A DNA stretch of 64,000 nucleotides from Maricaulis sp. (GCF_017643475.1 NZ_JAEPNI010000001.1:372001-436000), one strand, 5' to 3'; positions 52,896-63,020 are shown, counted from the first letter of the stretch. Numbers and translations: made by a program. The notes: a model not told the origin generated them from the letters alone.

Positions 52896-55139
52896 CTAGT
52901 TGCTCTCGATGCCCACAAGCGGTGTGAAATGCTCGGCGCTGAAACTGTAGGCTGGTGAGGCGATGCCAGCCCGGCTGGACGAGACGGTCAGCGAGTAGCC
53001 GGAGCCGGAACATTCTCCCGGCGTTTCCGGAAGGGCGCGGTTGAACACCATCAGGGCCGTGTAGTCATTGCCGGTCGTGTCGATGACACCTTCGCTGCCC
53101 AGCGGCGTGACGTGAACCTGGTCGCCGGAATGCGTGAGGGCGACAAGTTCCAGACTGGCATCGCTCTCGAGTGCGATGTTGTAGCGTCCGTCCATAGCCA
53201 GCTCGATATAGTTGGCGCCGGTCTGTTCCAGCCCGCCCTTGGTGGTCCAGCGGCCTTCCTCGCTCAGCGTATGCTGCAGGCGAACAGAGGTGTCGAAATG
53301 CGGGGCCAGGTCGTAATCACGGGCAAAATTCTGGGCGCGCCAGCGCAGGACGGCATCAAGAAGTGTCGTATCGGCCGTTTCCAGCGCGGCGGACATGGTC
53401 TCGAACCCGTCCATGTCGACGGTATTCTCCCAGAAGCGCACGATCATGTTCTCGCCATGCACATCAGCAATGGACTGAAGCAAGGTCCATTGAGCGTAGT
53501 CATAACCTTCCTCGTGCGTCGTCCAGCAGATTTCCGGCGCCTCATAGTCGGTCGCGACATAATCCGTGGCATCCTGGTCGGAGCCGACGGTGACGGTTTC
53601 AATCCAGGAAGCCGTGGACTCGTAGAGCCAGCCCAGCGCTTCCTCGGAATCATAGCCGAACTGGATGACATGGTTGAATTCGTGCGTTGCGGTCGCGCGC
53701 ATCAGGCTGAAGGCTGATGCTTCCTTGCCCAGGCCGCGGAAATCATTCTCGATCTGCAAGACTGCGCGCGCTGCAGTGTTTTCGCGCGTGTCGGTATGGG
53801 GATTGTCGAAGGTGACCTGTACCGGGTAGGCCACGCCCAATGCGCCATCGGCGTCGGCGATGAAGACGCGATACATGCCATCTTCGTCGCGGACCGGTTC
53901 TGCCCAGCCCATCCGGTTGATCTGGATGTCGAGGAGTTCCTGCAGCGCGTCGCCGACCTGAATGGCATATTCCTCTGAGGACGCATCCACGCCGTCCAGC
54001 GTGTAGTGAACGACGAAGTCATCCGTGGTGATGATGCGGGTTTCGCCGCTCAGCGTCACCACCCGGTCCAGCAGGTCTTGCAGGACCTGAACGACAGACC
54101 GGTCGACATTGAGGATCTGAAGCTGGAATTCACCCGAGCTGTCGCCGCTGCGATAGCGTTCCATGGACACGGTATAGGTGCCACTCTCACGCGCCGTGTG
54201 GCCAACGGCTGAGTTCAGCGAGCCGTCGCCACGATCATCATTCAGAGCCACCGGATTGCCTGATGGATCGAGCAGACGCAGGACGGTGTCGAGATCGCCA
54301 CTTGTTGTCTCCGCGACGGCATAAATCGTCTGGCCTTCAGACACCTCAATCGGATAGGCGATTGTCTGGGTCTCGTTGTCGATCTGGCCGGTATGGGCCT
54401 CGATCAACTCGCCCTCAATGGTCGAGAAATCGAATGGCACCGAGGCGTGGGGGTCCGTCGCGAGCGACAGGACGATGTCACCCGAGCCGGTATTGTTGAA
54501 GGTGCCTGGCTGAATCTCGACGCGCATGTCTTCCGAAGCCTGGAAGATGATCTGCGAGTTGAAGACACCCGGTTCCATGTCGTCATTGACCGCCAGCACC
54601 TCGCCGTCAGCGGCGTAGAGTGTCAGTGTCGTGTCGAGCTCATCGCCAAGCGCGAAGGTTGTCGCGACCAGAATGTCATCTGCGGCCAGATCTACCGGAA
54701 TGCGGTGGTCATTGCCGCGCCCCAGCGTCAGCTGGTCTTCGGAAATGCGTGTGGCGTCGCCAGAGAGACCAACTTCCAGACCAGCAGTGACGTTCAGTTC
54801 AAACGAGCCGGTCGCGCCGCCATAACCGGAGACGGAAGCGGTATAATCGCCGCTTTCACTGGGCATGTAGATGATCTGGGACTGAAGCGAGCCGGACGGC
54901 ATGTCATCGTTTTCAGCCAGTGGTTTACCGTCTGTGCCCAGCAGACGCAGGATGGTGTCGAAATTCTCGTCTGAATACGTGGTCAGCGTGACCAGTTGGC
55001 CGGCTTCCAGCGACACGGTGAACTCGGCGGAACCGCCTTCTTCACTGATGCTGCCGGAGAAATCCTGGCCGATCGCAGCCAATGTGATGGCGGATCCGGC
55101 CATCAAGGCAAACATGGATGTAAGAACGGTATGACGCAT
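52896..55139 (-). CDS. Secreted zinc metalloprotease with pre-peptidase C-terminal domains
   Basis: A 747-residue exported protein. After a signal peptide (cleavage near AAIGQ, about residue 24) come three beta-sandwich pre-peptidase C-terminal (PPC) domains at about residues 25-120, 130-230 and 245-345, each with an FDTILRLL- or LDTTLTLY-type strand and a following NDD motif. The catalytic part has zinc-binding HEFNH at residues 486-490 and Glu507 in WLYESTASW, an HExxH-17-E gluzincin-like arrangement, then a C-terminal beta domain with two Cys. PPC domains normally sit behind the protease, so here they form an unusual N-terminal block. The ATG at 55139 has AGGGGGAAG upstream. The substrate is unknown. 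Confidence 0.82.
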   Translation of the reverse strand: MRHTVLTSMFALMAGSAITLAAIGQDFSGSISEEGGSAEFTVSLEAGQLVTLTTYSDENFDTILRLLGTDGKPLAENDDMPSGSLQSQIIYMPSESGDYTASVSGYGGATGSFELNVTAGLEVGLSGDATRISEDQLTLGRGNDHRIPVDLAADDILVATTFALGDELDTTLTLYAADGEVLAVNDDMEPGVFNSQIIFQASEDMRVEIQPGTFNNTGSGDIVLSLATDPHASVPFDFSTIEGELIEAHTGQIDNETQTIAYPIEVSEGQTIYAVAETTSGDLDTVLRLLDPSGNPVALNDDRGDGSLNSAVGHTARESGTYTVSMERYRSGDSSGEFQLQILNVDRSVVQVLQDLLDRVVTLSGETRIITTDDFVVHYTLDGVDASSEEYAIQVGDALQELLDIQINRMGWAEPVRDEDGMYRVFIADADGALGVAYPVQVTFDNPHTDTRENTAARAVLQIENDFRGLGKEASAFSLMRATATHEFNHVIQFGYDSEEALGWLYESTASWIETVTVGSDQDATDYVATDYEAPEICWTTHEEGYDYAQWTLLQSIADVHGENMIVRFWENTVDMDGFETMSAALETADTTLLDAVLRWRAQNFARDYDLAPHFDTSVRLQHTLSEEGRWTTKGGLEQTGANYIELAMDGRYNIALESDASLELVALTHSGDQVHVTPLGSEGVIDTTGNDYTALMVFNRALPETPGECSGSGYSLTVSSSRAGIASPAYSFSAEHFTPLVGIESN

Positions 55140-55334
55140 GCGAGCTTCCCCCTGCTCATGGACCGGCAACGGCCGGTGAATAACGACATTCGGTGTAGCG
55201 GTTTGCCATCGCTACAACAAGCCGTGTGACGGACGGCTGAACGATCATTCTGTCGTGGCGAGGTGGGGTTGCAGGCGATTGATCGGGTGCGGCAACAAAG
55301 TGCCGGCCAGTCCCGGATCGCGCCTGCGCGGTGG

Positions 55335-57245
55335 TTATTGCTGTCTTGTCTCCCGCGTGCTCGTTTTTGGGATGCGAATGTCCTCGACAAGGTCCTGGAC
55401 ACCTTGCGGCGGTGCCTGGGTTGTCAGGGCCACGCCGGTTGCTGTCAGGAAACTCACGATCATGCCGACCGTGCCGATGCCTTCCGGTGAAACCCCCATG
55501 AACCAGCCTTCGCTTGTACCCGGGGGCAGGTTGGGCAGGGCACCAAACAGGCCGAGCAAGGCGACACCTCCCAGGAGACCCGCAGCAACGAGCAGAGATG
55601 GTGTCGATTTGTTCTCGGTTCGTGTCCCCAGGAAGAGGATGCCCGCAGCGATCGCAAGGATCATCGCAAGCACACCTGTGACCAGGGAGGAGAAGCCGAT
55701 CTTGAAATGGATGATGTAGAGTCCGGTGGTCAGAAGCCCCGTCACCATTCCAGCGATTGCGCCCTCCCGGTTCATGCGTTTCCAGAAGATGCCCATGAAG
55801 ATCACGGGGAAGAAACTTGCGGCGGCGAGGCCAAAGGCGAAGGCCACAACGGCAGCCACAAAGCCCGGCGGGTAAATGCCGGCCAGGATGGCGATCAGGA
55901 CCGCCGCAACAGCTGCGCTGCGAGCGACCAGCAACTCCTTCGCCTCGCTGAGGTCCGGCAACAGGACTTTCTTGCAGAGGTCATGCGATACCGCTGATGA
56001 TATCACCATCAACAGGCCAGCAGCGGTTGAGAGTGCTGCCGCGAGACCGCCGGCGACAACCAGGCCGATGACCCAGGCTGGTAATCCGCCGATTTCGGGA
56101 TTGGCCAGGACGAATATGTCGCGATCCAGCGTGGTGACTTCGTTTTCATCGGGGTCGGCGCGGTACTGAATCCGGCCATCTCCGTTTCGATCGGTGAAGC
56201 CGAGGAGGCCGGTGCGTTCCCAGTTGTAGAACCATTCCGGCGTCGCGCCTTCTGGCAGCTCACTGGCCGAGATGTCCCCCCGGGCGACCTCTTCGGAATA
56301 GGCACTCTCATTGACTGTTTCGATGAAGTTGGAGCGGGCGAAGACGGCCACTGCGGGGGCTGTTGTGTAAAGAACGGCGATGAAGACGAGGGCCCATCCG
56401 GCGGACTTGCGGGCATCGGAAGCCTTCGGGACCGTGAAAAAGCGAATGATGACGTGCGGCAGGCCGGCTGTACCCACCATCAGGGCCAGGGCGATGGCAA
56501 AGACGTCGAGCTTGCTCTTGAGGCCCTGCGTATAGGGTTGGAAACCCAGATCCACGAGCGTCCGGTCAAGGTTCAGCAGGAGCGGCGTTCCATTCTCCGC
56601 ATTGCCGATGAAGCCGAGCTGCGGAATGGGTGTGCCGGTGATCTGGAGGGACAGGAAAATCGCCGGAACCATGAACGCGAATATGAGAACGCAATACTGC
56701 GCGACCTGGGTGTAGGTGATGCCTTTCATGCCGCCGAGCACGGCGTAGAAGAGCACAATTATCGCGCCGACGATCACGCCGATTTCGATGGGCACGTGCA
56801 GGAAGTTGGAGAAGGCGATCCCGACCCCGCGCATCTGGCCGGCGATATAGGTAAAGGAGATGAACAGCGCGCAGATGACTGCTACGATCCGCGCGGCCTG
56901 GCTGTAATATCGATCACCGACAAAATCGGGCACGGTGAACTTGCCGAACTTGCGCAGATAGGGCGCCAGCAACAAGGCCAGCAGCACATAGCCGCCGGTC
57001 CAGCCCATCAGATAGACCGAACCGTCATAGCCGGAAAACGCAATGATCCCGGCCATGGAGAGGAATGACGCTGCGCTCATCCAGTCTGCCGCCGTCGCCA
57101 TGCCGTTGAAGACGGGCGGGACGTCGTGTCCTGCGACGTAGAAGTCATTGGTTGATCCGGCCCGGGCCCAGATGGCAATGCCGATGTAAAGACCGAAGGT
57201 CGCGATGACGAAGAACGCGGTCCAGAGCAGTGTGGAATCCATCAT
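55335..57245 (-). CDS. Sodium:solute symporter, VC_2705/ActP-like large subunit
   Basis: The 636-residue inner-membrane carrier belongs to the SSS family, subgroup VC_2705, with about 13-14 helices. Markers are DFYVAGHDVPPVFNGMATAA and DWMSAASFLSMAG at the start, YTQVAQYCVLIFAF in the middle and a periplasmic insert with DRNGDGRIQY and RDIFVLANPEIGGLP that is characteristic of the subgroup. Relatives carry short carboxylates such as acetate, lactate or pyruvate with sodium. It starts six bases after the DUF4212 small subunit, its obligate partner in this subgroup. Both are transcribed away from the flagellin gene. Confidence 0.9.
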   Translation of the reverse strand: MMDSTLLWTAFFVIATFGLYIGIAIWARAGSTNDFYVAGHDVPPVFNGMATAADWMSAASFLSMAGIIAFSGYDGSVYLMGWTGGYVLLALLLAPYLRKFGKFTVPDFVGDRYYSQAARIVAVICALFISFTYIAGQMRGVGIAFSNFLHVPIEIGVIVGAIIVLFYAVLGGMKGITYTQVAQYCVLIFAFMVPAIFLSLQITGTPIPQLGFIGNAENGTPLLLNLDRTLVDLGFQPYTQGLKSKLDVFAIALALMVGTAGLPHVIIRFFTVPKASDARKSAGWALVFIAVLYTTAPAVAVFARSNFIETVNESAYSEEVARGDISASELPEGATPEWFYNWERTGLLGFTDRNGDGRIQYRADPDENEVTTLDRDIFVLANPEIGGLPAWVIGLVVAGGLAAALSTAAGLLMVISSAVSHDLCKKVLLPDLSEAKELLVARSAAVAAVLIAILAGIYPPGFVAAVVAFAFGLAAASFFPVIFMGIFWKRMNREGAIAGMVTGLLTTGLYIIHFKIGFSSLVTGVLAMILAIAAGILFLGTRTENKSTPSLLVAAGLLGGVALLGLFGALPNLPPGTSEGWFMGVSPEGIGTVGMIVSFLTATGVALTTQAPPQGVQDLVEDIRIPKTSTRETRQQ

Positions 57246-57251
57246 TGCCCC

Positions 57252-57536
57252 CTAGTCGTTATCGTCACTGATGCCGTACTTCCGCTCGATCTGGTGCATG
57301 CGAAAGGCGTAGACAAAGATCAGGCCGACAAAAACGAGAATCGCGCCCTGTTGTGCGAACCAGAACCCCAGGGGAGCGGCTCCGATCGAGAACTGGTCGA
57401 GCCACTCACGCGCCAAAATCCCGGCGCCAAAGGAAACGGCAAACCAGATCGCCAGCAGCACGCCCATCAAGGCGAGGTTTTCACGCCAATAGGCACGTGC
57501 GGCATCCTTGGACATGCCTGTCGATTGCTCGGTCAC
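57252..57536 (-). CDS. DUF4212 small subunit of sodium:solute symporter
   Basis: A 94-residue membrane protein with two helices (about 22-44 and 58-80), the DUF4212 pattern AYWRENLALMGVLLAIW and GFWFAQQGAILVFVGLIFVYAF followed by a short charged tail. GTG at 57536 is chosen because GGGAGGG sits six bases ahead; the upstream ATG at 57557 overlaps that ribosome site. The protein accompanies VC_2705-type symporters, which need it for function or stability. Confidence 0.88.
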   Translation of the reverse strand: MTEQSTGMSKDAARAYWRENLALMGVLLAIWFAVSFGAGILAREWLDQFSIGAAPLGFWFAQQGAILVFVGLIFVYAFRMHQIERKYGISDDND

Positions 57537-57772
57537 GAATTCCCTCCCCGTGTTCATTTCATCTATATGGTCAGTCGCAGAGCGGGGAAAGGATGCTGGC
57601 GAAGGACTTGAATCTATTTGCCCTTTCTCCGGGTTTCCAAAACCTCAATGTGGTGTTTCCGAAAGATTCAGCTTGTTTTGCTAGCGTTTGAACATGGCGG
57701 TGAACCTGTCAGGAGACAAAGAGCTCCGGCCCATCGTCATTTGTGGATACAGAAAGTGTGGGGAGCCAAGAA

Positions 57773-58597
57773 ATGGCGACTATCAATACCAATGCGGGTG
57801 CCATGGTGGCTCTGCAAAATCTCAATGCAACCAATCGCGACATCACCCAGGTCCAGTCTCGTATTAATACGGGCCTGGCAGTAGCGTCCGCCAAGGACAA
57901 TGGTGGTGTCTATGCTATCGCCCAGAAAATGCGCGCGGACGTAAAGGGTTACGAGGCTGTCGGCAATTCGCTCGACCTGGCCGCGTCGACCGTGGACGTT
58001 GCGCTGGCAGCGGGTGAAGCGGTTTCGGATATTCTGGTCGAGATGAAGGAAAAGGCCCTGGCGGCGTCTGATGCCTCGCTGGATACGGCGTCTCGCAACG
58101 CGCTGAACGAGGACTTCAAGGCCCTGCGTGACCAGGTTGGCAAGATCGTGTCGAACGCGTCGTTCAACGGCACCAACATGATCAACAACTCGGTGACCTC
58201 GATCTCGGCCCTCGCCAATGCATCCGGCTCCTCCACCATTTCTATCCAGGACGAGAACCTCTCCCTGGGCGGCGGTGTTGTAACCCTCGGCGCGACGGCT
58301 TCCTTCGAGTCCGCTGGCGCGGCCAGCACGATCGCTGGTACGATCTCGACCTCGATCAACAATCTCAACTCGTCCCTGGCGCGCCTGGGTACGGCTTCCA
58401 AGTCTCTGGGCATCCACAAGGACTTCGTAGGCAAGCTGTCTGACTCCCTGGAAAAGGGTATCGGCAACCTCGTCGACGCTGACCTCGCCAAGGAAAGCGC
58501 GCGTCTGCAGTCCTTGCAGGTGAAACAGCAATTGGGTGTACAGGCCCTGTCGATTGCCAACAGCGCTCCGGCGACGATCCTGGGTTACTTCCGCTAA
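57773..58597 (+). CDS. Flagellin
   Basis: The 274-residue protein has the conserved flagellin ends: INTNAGAMVALQNLNATNRD with RINTGLAVASAKDNGGVYAIA at the N-terminus and QSLQVKQQLGVQALSIANSA with ILGYFR at the C-terminus. The middle D2/D3 region is almost absent, as in the short flagellins of Caulobacter and relatives. GGGGAG precedes the ATG at 57773. It stands alone between a symporter operon and metabolic genes with its own strong terminator, so it is one of a multi-flagellin set, the rest lying elsewhere. I could not fix a sigma-54 or sigma-28 promoter in the 215-bp upstream gap. Confidence 0.95.
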   Translation: MATINTNAGAMVALQNLNATNRDITQVQSRINTGLAVASAKDNGGVYAIAQKMRADVKGYEAVGNSLDLAASTVDVALAAGEAVSDILVEMKEKALAASDASLDTASRNALNEDFKALRDQVGKIVSNASFNGTNMINNSVTSISALANASGSSTISIQDENLSLGGGVVTLGATASFESAGAASTIAGTISTSINNLNSSLARLGTASKSLGIHKDFVGKLSDSLEKGIGNLVDADLAKESARLQSLQVKQQLGVQALSIANSAPATILGYFR

Positions 58598-58624
58598 TTG
58601 AAGCGCGAATAGCCAGAACAGATG

Positions 58625-58657
58625 AGGGCCCGGACCGGCAACGGTTCGGGCCCTTCT
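58625..58657 (+). terminator. Flagellin terminator
   Basis: AGGGCCCGGACC-GGCAAC-GGTTCGGGCCCT is a 12-bp stem with one G-T wobble, ending in TTCTCGTT, 27 bp after the flagellin stop. The convergent alcohol-dehydrogenase gene ends ten bases beyond. Confidence 0.85.
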
Positions 58658-58666
58658 CGTTGGAAA

Positions 58667-59830
58667 TCAGGCCCACACTTCCCGGTAAAGCGCGACCATG
58701 TCGGCCTGACTGGGCGGGCGCGGATTGTTGGCCGGGGAGCCAGAGGCTGCGGCCTGTTCGGCCATTGTTTCCAGAAGTGCGTGATATCGTTCCTCGTCCA
58801 GGCCGTATTCCGACATGGCGGGCACGCAAAGCTCTTCATTAAGAGCCATCAACTCGTCGACCAGCTTCGTGCACGCCGCCTCATCTTCGAGATCGGCTGA
58901 AACAACTCCCATCGCGCGGGCGCATTCGGCATAGCGCGCGGGTGCCCCCGGGATCGACCAGCGTGTGATGGCGGGCAGTAACATGGCGTTGGAAAGCCCG
59001 TGGGGCACATGGAAAAATGCGCCTATCGGCCGGCTCATTCCGTGAACAAGGGCGACCGAGGCATTGGAAAATGCCATCCCGGCCAGGGTCGCACCCGCCA
59101 TCATGGCCTCGCGGGCAGCGTGGTTGTCCGGGTTGTGAAACGCGGTGCGGATATTCGCCGCGATCAAACGCATGGCCCCCAGTGCCTGCTGGTCGGAAAA
59201 GGCATTGGCCTTGCGGCTGACATAGGCCTCGATGGCGTGGGTCAGGGAGTCGATGCCCGTATCGGCCGTGGTCCGTGGCGGCACGGTCAGGGTCAGCTCA
59301 TAGTCGACGATGGCCGCCGCAGGCATGAGGCCGGGTCCCATGCACAGCATTTTCTCATCGGTTGTTCCATCCGTGATCACCGTGACGCGGGTCACTTCCG
59401 AGCCCGTCCCCGCCGTTGTCGGTATGGCGAACACAGGCGGCCCCTTGTGGGTGATGATGTGCGGAACCTTGAGCGCATGCATCGGTATATCTGTAGCCAA
59501 TCGCGCGCTCATGGCCTTGGCGGTGTCGATGGCACTGCCGCCTCCCAGCGCGACCAAGCCGTCGAACTGATCGGTGCGGTAGACTGACAATCCGGCCTCG
59601 ACACAGGCGACGGTCGGTTCCGGAACCGTGTCGAGGAAAATGCCACTGGCCAGGCCGGCTTGTTCCAGCAGGCCTTTGACCCGTGACAGATAACCCAGCT
59701 CGTCCATCACCCGGTCGGTGATGATCAGCGGATGTTTGCAGCCCGTCCGTGCCAGGGCGTCCGGCAATTCAGCCAGGGCGCCGCCCCCGATCCGTAGATC
59801 CGGGGTCAGGTCGATGCGGGCTACGGACAA
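58667..59830 (-). CDS. Iron-containing alcohol dehydrogenase
   Basis: A 387-residue group III alcohol dehydrogenase. The NAD-binding GGGSAIDTAKAMSAR (about residues 96-110) and the metal-binding segments DSLTHAIEAYVSRKANAFSD and HGMSRPIGAFFHVPHGLSNA, with the conserved Asp and three His, are all present. Such enzymes act on butanol, 1,3-propanediol, lactaldehyde or 4-hydroxybutyrate; the substrate here is not clear. Start is a TTG at 59830 behind GGAGG, four bases after the stop of the upstream saccharopine-dehydrogenase-like gene; the next in-frame ATG is 42 codons inside and would cut the fold. Confidence 0.9.
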   Translation of the reverse strand: MSVARIDLTPDLRIGGGALAELPDALARTGCKHPLIITDRVMDELGYLSRVKGLLEQAGLASGIFLDTVPEPTVACVEAGLSVYRTDQFDGLVALGGGSAIDTAKAMSARLATDIPMHALKVPHIITHKGPPVFAIPTTAGTGSEVTRVTVITDGTTDEKMLCMGPGLMPAAAIVDYELTLTVPPRTTADTGIDSLTHAIEAYVSRKANAFSDQQALGAMRLIAANIRTAFHNPDNHAAREAMMAGATLAGMAFSNASVALVHGMSRPIGAFFHVPHGLSNAMLLPAITRWSIPGAPARYAECARAMGVVSADLEDEAACTKLVDELMALNEELCVPAMSEYGLDEERYHALLETMAEQAAASGSPANNPRPPSQADMVALYREVWA

Positions 59831-59833
59831 GGG

Positions 59834-61006
59834 TCAGCCCTCCATGCCGAATTTCAGGCCGGCATGGGTTTCAAGCCGCTCGATCAGGGCTTCACCCATG
59901 GCCGGGGCCGGTGTGTAGACACCGCCAGATGTCTGTGAGCGATCCACATTCTGGACCAGGCACAGAGCCGCTTCGGCAATCATCTTGGATGTGGAGCCAT
60001 AACCGGGGTCCTTGTCGCCGCTGACACCCGCGGTTAGCCGAGCACCGTCGGCGGCAAGACCGGTAAACATGGTGTCGTAGAAGCCGCTTTCCCGCTCTTC
60101 CTTGCTCGGGCCCTCACCAGGCTTGGGCGGGTTTTCGGCCATCGATTTGTCATTGGCGATCATGTTGGCAAATTGCTCGCCGTTGTCGCCGGGCCCGGTT
60201 GCAAACATCTCGTCATAGACAAAGTCCTCGCCATAACGATGACCCAGCAGGGCGTTTGAGCGATGCACATTCTTGGTGTTGATCGACGCCATGATGAAAG
60301 GCGCGGACCAGGTGTTCAGATCTTCCTCGAAAATCACCTTGCTGCCGGAGGGTTGGCGCGGGCCATCGAAATCCGGCACCAGGCTGAACGGATCGCGTAG
60401 GCGATTGATAACCTCCGGTTCCTTGGCGGCACGCGCCATGGTCTGGGCAAAGCTTGCTGCTGTGCCGCCGGAGAAAGTGCCCTTCATCTTGCGCACACGG
60501 CCCTTCACGCGTTGCAGAGGCGCGCCGGTCTGTTTGATCGCGTGCTGTTGCAGGAAATAGACGCCCAGATCAAACGGGATGGAGTCGAACCCGCATGAAA
60601 GCACAATGCGCGCACCGCTTTCGCGGGCCGGCGCATCATAGGTGCGGATGATGTCGTGCATCCAGGCCGGCTCACCGCACAGATCGACATAGTCCGTGCC
60701 GGCCGCGACGCAGGCTTTTACGAGTAGTTCGCCATAAAGTTGGTAGGGGCCGACTGTCGTGATGACGGCGGCGGTGTCCTCTGCCATCGCCTGCAGGGAG
60801 GCCGGGTCGGAACTGTCCGCAACAATCAGTGGCGTATCTCCCGGGGCGCCAATCTCGTCGCGAACGGCGGCAAGCTTGTCAGCGGAACGTCCCGCCATCG
60901 CCCAGCGAACCGAGGATCCGTATTCGGCAACCAGGTATTCGGCCACGAGGCGGCCGGTAAAGCCGGTGGCGCCAAAGATAACGACGTCAAATTTGCGCTG
61001 GGTCAT
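59834..61006 (-). CDS. Saccharopine-dehydrogenase-like NAD(P) oxidoreductase (trans-acting enoyl reductase type)
   Basis: This 390-residue enzyme opens with the Rossmann motif VVIFGATGFTGRLVAEYL (about residues 6-23) and continues with GPYQLYGELLVKACVAAGTDYVDLCGE, a hallmark of the SCCPDH/trans-acting enoyl reductase family rather than of true lysine-pathway saccharopine dehydrogenase (only part of that block is quoted: YVDLCGE). Members reduce polyketide or lipid-like intermediates. The ATG at 61006 follows AGGA and is preferred to an upstream ATG at 61078 with no ribosome site. It is directly upstream of, and probably co-transcribed with, the alcohol dehydrogenase, suggesting successive reductions of one substrate. 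Confidence 0.82.
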   Translation of the reverse strand: MTQRKFDVVIFGATGFTGRLVAEYLVAEYGSSVRWAMAGRSADKLAAVRDEIGAPGDTPLIVADSSDPASLQAMAEDTAAVITTVGPYQLYGELLVKACVAAGTDYVDLCGEPAWMHDIIRTYDAPARESGARIVLSCGFDSIPFDLGVYFLQQHAIKQTGAPLQRVKGRVRKMKGTFSGGTAASFAQTMARAAKEPEVINRLRDPFSLVPDFDGPRQPSGSKVIFEEDLNTWSAPFIMASINTKNVHRSNALLGHRYGEDFVYDEMFATGPGDNGEQFANMIANDKSMAENPPKPGEGPSKEERESGFYDTMFTGLAADGARLTAGVSGDKDPGYGSTSKMIAEAALCLVQNVDRSQTSGGVYTPAPAMGEALIERLETHAGLKFGMEG

Positions 61007-61126
61007 GTTCAGTCCTGAGATTTGCGGGGAAGTTTTGCTTTTTTCGGAACCCGCAAGGTGGGGGCTTCGGATCGACAAGTCGAGACAGGCGCGCAGAATT
61101 TCTTGTCCTCTCTGGGCCGAGAGAAT

Positions 61127-61759
61127 TCAGGAAGCACTAGTCGGCGCTTCGTTTATGACAACAAGAAACCTGCTTTCACCTCTGGCCTCGATCACAGGGG
61201 ATCGATGAAGGAGCTCTGTTTCAGCATTGTTGGGCCAGCGCTTGCCCCTGAGGATGATCGGGGCGCCAGTCGGGACGGAACCGGCTGTCAGCGGCTGGTC
61301 GTGATCCTGATCCGCAAAGCCATACTCTGTGCCCGGGCCTTTGTAGGTACAAATCAGGCGCGCTTTGACAACATCCTTGTGAAAACGGCGACAGGCATCG
61401 TCTCTAACGGGTTCGACCCGGACCATGAGTGTGTCGGTGGAAAGCAGGCGGGCCATGGCCATGCCGAGCTCTGCGATGTCGGTCGCCAGCCATTCTCGGC
61501 TGTTGTGTGAAAGCCCGCTCCAGCTCTCCAGAATCGCATCCACATGGCGCCTGATCCCTCCAGCATCGGAGAGAAACCGTTCTGGCACAGCGCCAGCCAT
61601 ATTCCAGCTTTGCATTTCCACAGCAACGGATGAGGGGAGTTCACGACCCCAGATGAGGCCCTCGGCGCCGCGTTCGAGCAGAGGCGCGAATTCGCCCATG
61701 CTTGTCACGGGGAGCAGTGCATCGGCCCGCATTTTCGTATCCGGGGTCGGCGTGCTCAC
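61127..61759 (-). CDS. DUF1826-family protein
   Basis: A 210-residue protein of the DUF1826 family, recognised by [20 protein letters not shown] and [10 protein letters not shown]; the FHxD and later His/Asp pattern looks like a cupin- or dioxygenase-type metal site. Its role is unsettled but family members occur with Zur-controlled CobW-like GTPases. The GTG start at 61759 overlaps the CobW stop by four bases (GTGA), so translation is coupled, and it should share the Zur-controlled promoter at about 63030. A role under zinc shortage is inferred. Confidence 0.85.
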   Translation of the reverse strand: MSTPTPDTKMRADALLPVTSMGEFAPLLERGAEGLIWGRELPSSVAVEMQSWNMAGAVPERFLSDAGGIRRHVDAILESWSGLSHNSREWLATDIAELGMAMARLLSTDTLMVRVEPVRDDACRRFHKDVVKARLICTYKGPGTEYGFADQDHDQPLTAGSVPTGAPIILRGKRWPNNAETELLHRSPVIEARGESRFLVVINEAPTSAS

Positions 61760-62976
61760 TCGGCCGCTTCGGCGCGCTGCCAAACGGGAAAAGGATCAGC
61801 CATGTCTGGAATGTTGTGCGGCGAGTAGGTCTGAATTTCAGGCAGAAGAGCCGAGTCCAGCTGTGCCTTCAGTGCAGGCCAATCAATACCGGCCCCGATG
61901 AAGACGAGTTCCTGGCGACGATCTCCGAACGGCTCCTGCCAGTGGTCGGCCAGATAGGCGTCGACGCCGGCTCCCTGAGGCCAGTTTTCACGCGGAACGC
62001 TCGCCCACCATGTGCCAATTGGTTCAACACTTGAGAGCGCGCCTGCCATCGAAAATTCGGCGACCCAGGTGGGACGGGTTGCGAGCCAAAAATGTCCTTT
62101 CGCGCGGATGACGCCGGGCAGCGGCCCGTTCAGAACGGCATGGAGTCGATCTGGTTGAAAGGGGCGGCGTGCTCGATAGACGTAGGATGACACACCGTAT
62201 TCTTCAGTCTCAGGCGTGTGGTCTGCGTAGCCATATAACTCCTTGGCCCACATCGGGTGTTCATGTGCCTTGGCGAAATCGAACAGACCGGTGTTGAGGA
62301 TCGCTTCTGTTGGGACCTCGGAATAGTTGGTTTCGAGTATTCGGACGTCGGCGTTGAGGCTACGGATGATCTTGCGGGCCGCATCGACTTGATCCGGTCG
62401 CGCGTCTTTCACCTTGTTCAGAATGATGATGTCGGCAAACTCGATCTGGTCGGTCAGTAGATGAACCAGGGTGCGGGCATCTTCGTCGCCGAGGGATTCC
62501 CCAAGGTCTTTCAGGAAGTCATGACTGGAAAAGTCACGCAGAAGGTTCACGGCATCGACGACCGTCACCATTGTGTCGATACGCGCAACATCTGACAGGC
62601 TCTCGCCTTCCTCGGTCCGAAAATCAAACGTCGCGGCGACGGGCAGTGGTTCGGAGATGCCTGTTGATTCAATCAGCAGGTAGTCAAAGCGCTTTTCCTC
62701 GGCAAGGCGTCGAACTTCCGCAAGCAGATCATCTCGCAGCGTGCAGCAGATGCACCCGTTGGACATCTCTACGAGCGTCTCATCTGTTCGGCTCAGCTCC
62801 GTTCCGTTGCGTACGAGCTCCGCATCGATATTCACTTCGGACATGTCGTTTACGATCACGGCAACCCGCAGCCCTTCCCGATTGTTCAAAACCCGATTGA
62901 GAAGGGTTGTTTTGCCGGCGCCGAGAAACCCGGACAGAACGGTGACAGGCAGGCGTTTGTCTGTGGTGGAGGCCAT
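61756..62976 (-). CDS. CobW/COG0523-family GTPase, zinc metallochaperone
   Basis: The 406-residue P-loop GTPase has Walker [12 protein letters not shown] (about residues 14-24), the metal-binding CxCC in [13 protein letters not shown] (about 75-87), ESTGISEP, the base-recognition motif NKVKD and a C-terminal CobW domain with RPFQPDRL. It belongs to the group that supplies zinc to essential enzymes under limitation. ATG at 62976 lies after GAAGGGA; an upstream in-frame frame opening to 63051 runs across the Zur operator and is rejected. It leads an operon with DUF1826 and is preceded by a Zur palindrome. Confidence 0.93.
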   Translation of the reverse strand: MASTTDKRLPVTVLSGFLGAGKTTLLNRVLNNREGLRVAVIVNDMSEVNIDAELVRNGTELSRTDETLVEMSNGCICCTLRDDLLAEVRRLAEEKRFDYLLIESTGISEPLPVAATFDFRTEEGESLSDVARIDTMVTVVDAVNLLRDFSSHDFLKDLGESLGDEDARTLVHLLTDQIEFADIIILNKVKDARPDQVDAARKIIRSLNADVRILETNYSEVPTEAILNTGLFDFAKAHEHPMWAKELYGYADHTPETEEYGVSSYVYRARRPFQPDRLHAVLNGPLPGVIRAKGHFWLATRPTWVAEFSMAGALSSVEPIGTWWASVPRENWPQGAGVDAYLADHWQEPFGDRRQELVFIGAGIDWPALKAQLDSALLPEIQTYSPHNIPDMADPFPVWQRAEAAE

Positions 62977-63020
62977 CTGGAAATCCCTTCGGCATCGAGA
63001 GTTGACGGGAGTGGTTTCGG

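Noticed and set aside
52675..52899. A 74-codon frame in the 52.6-52.9 kb gap
   Set aside because: No ribosome site, no similarity, and it runs through the perfect hairpin.
57595..57612. Sigma-54 promoter for flagellin (TGGCGAAGGACTTGAA)
   Set aside because: The essential GC at -12 is GA, and it lies about 165 bp from the start.
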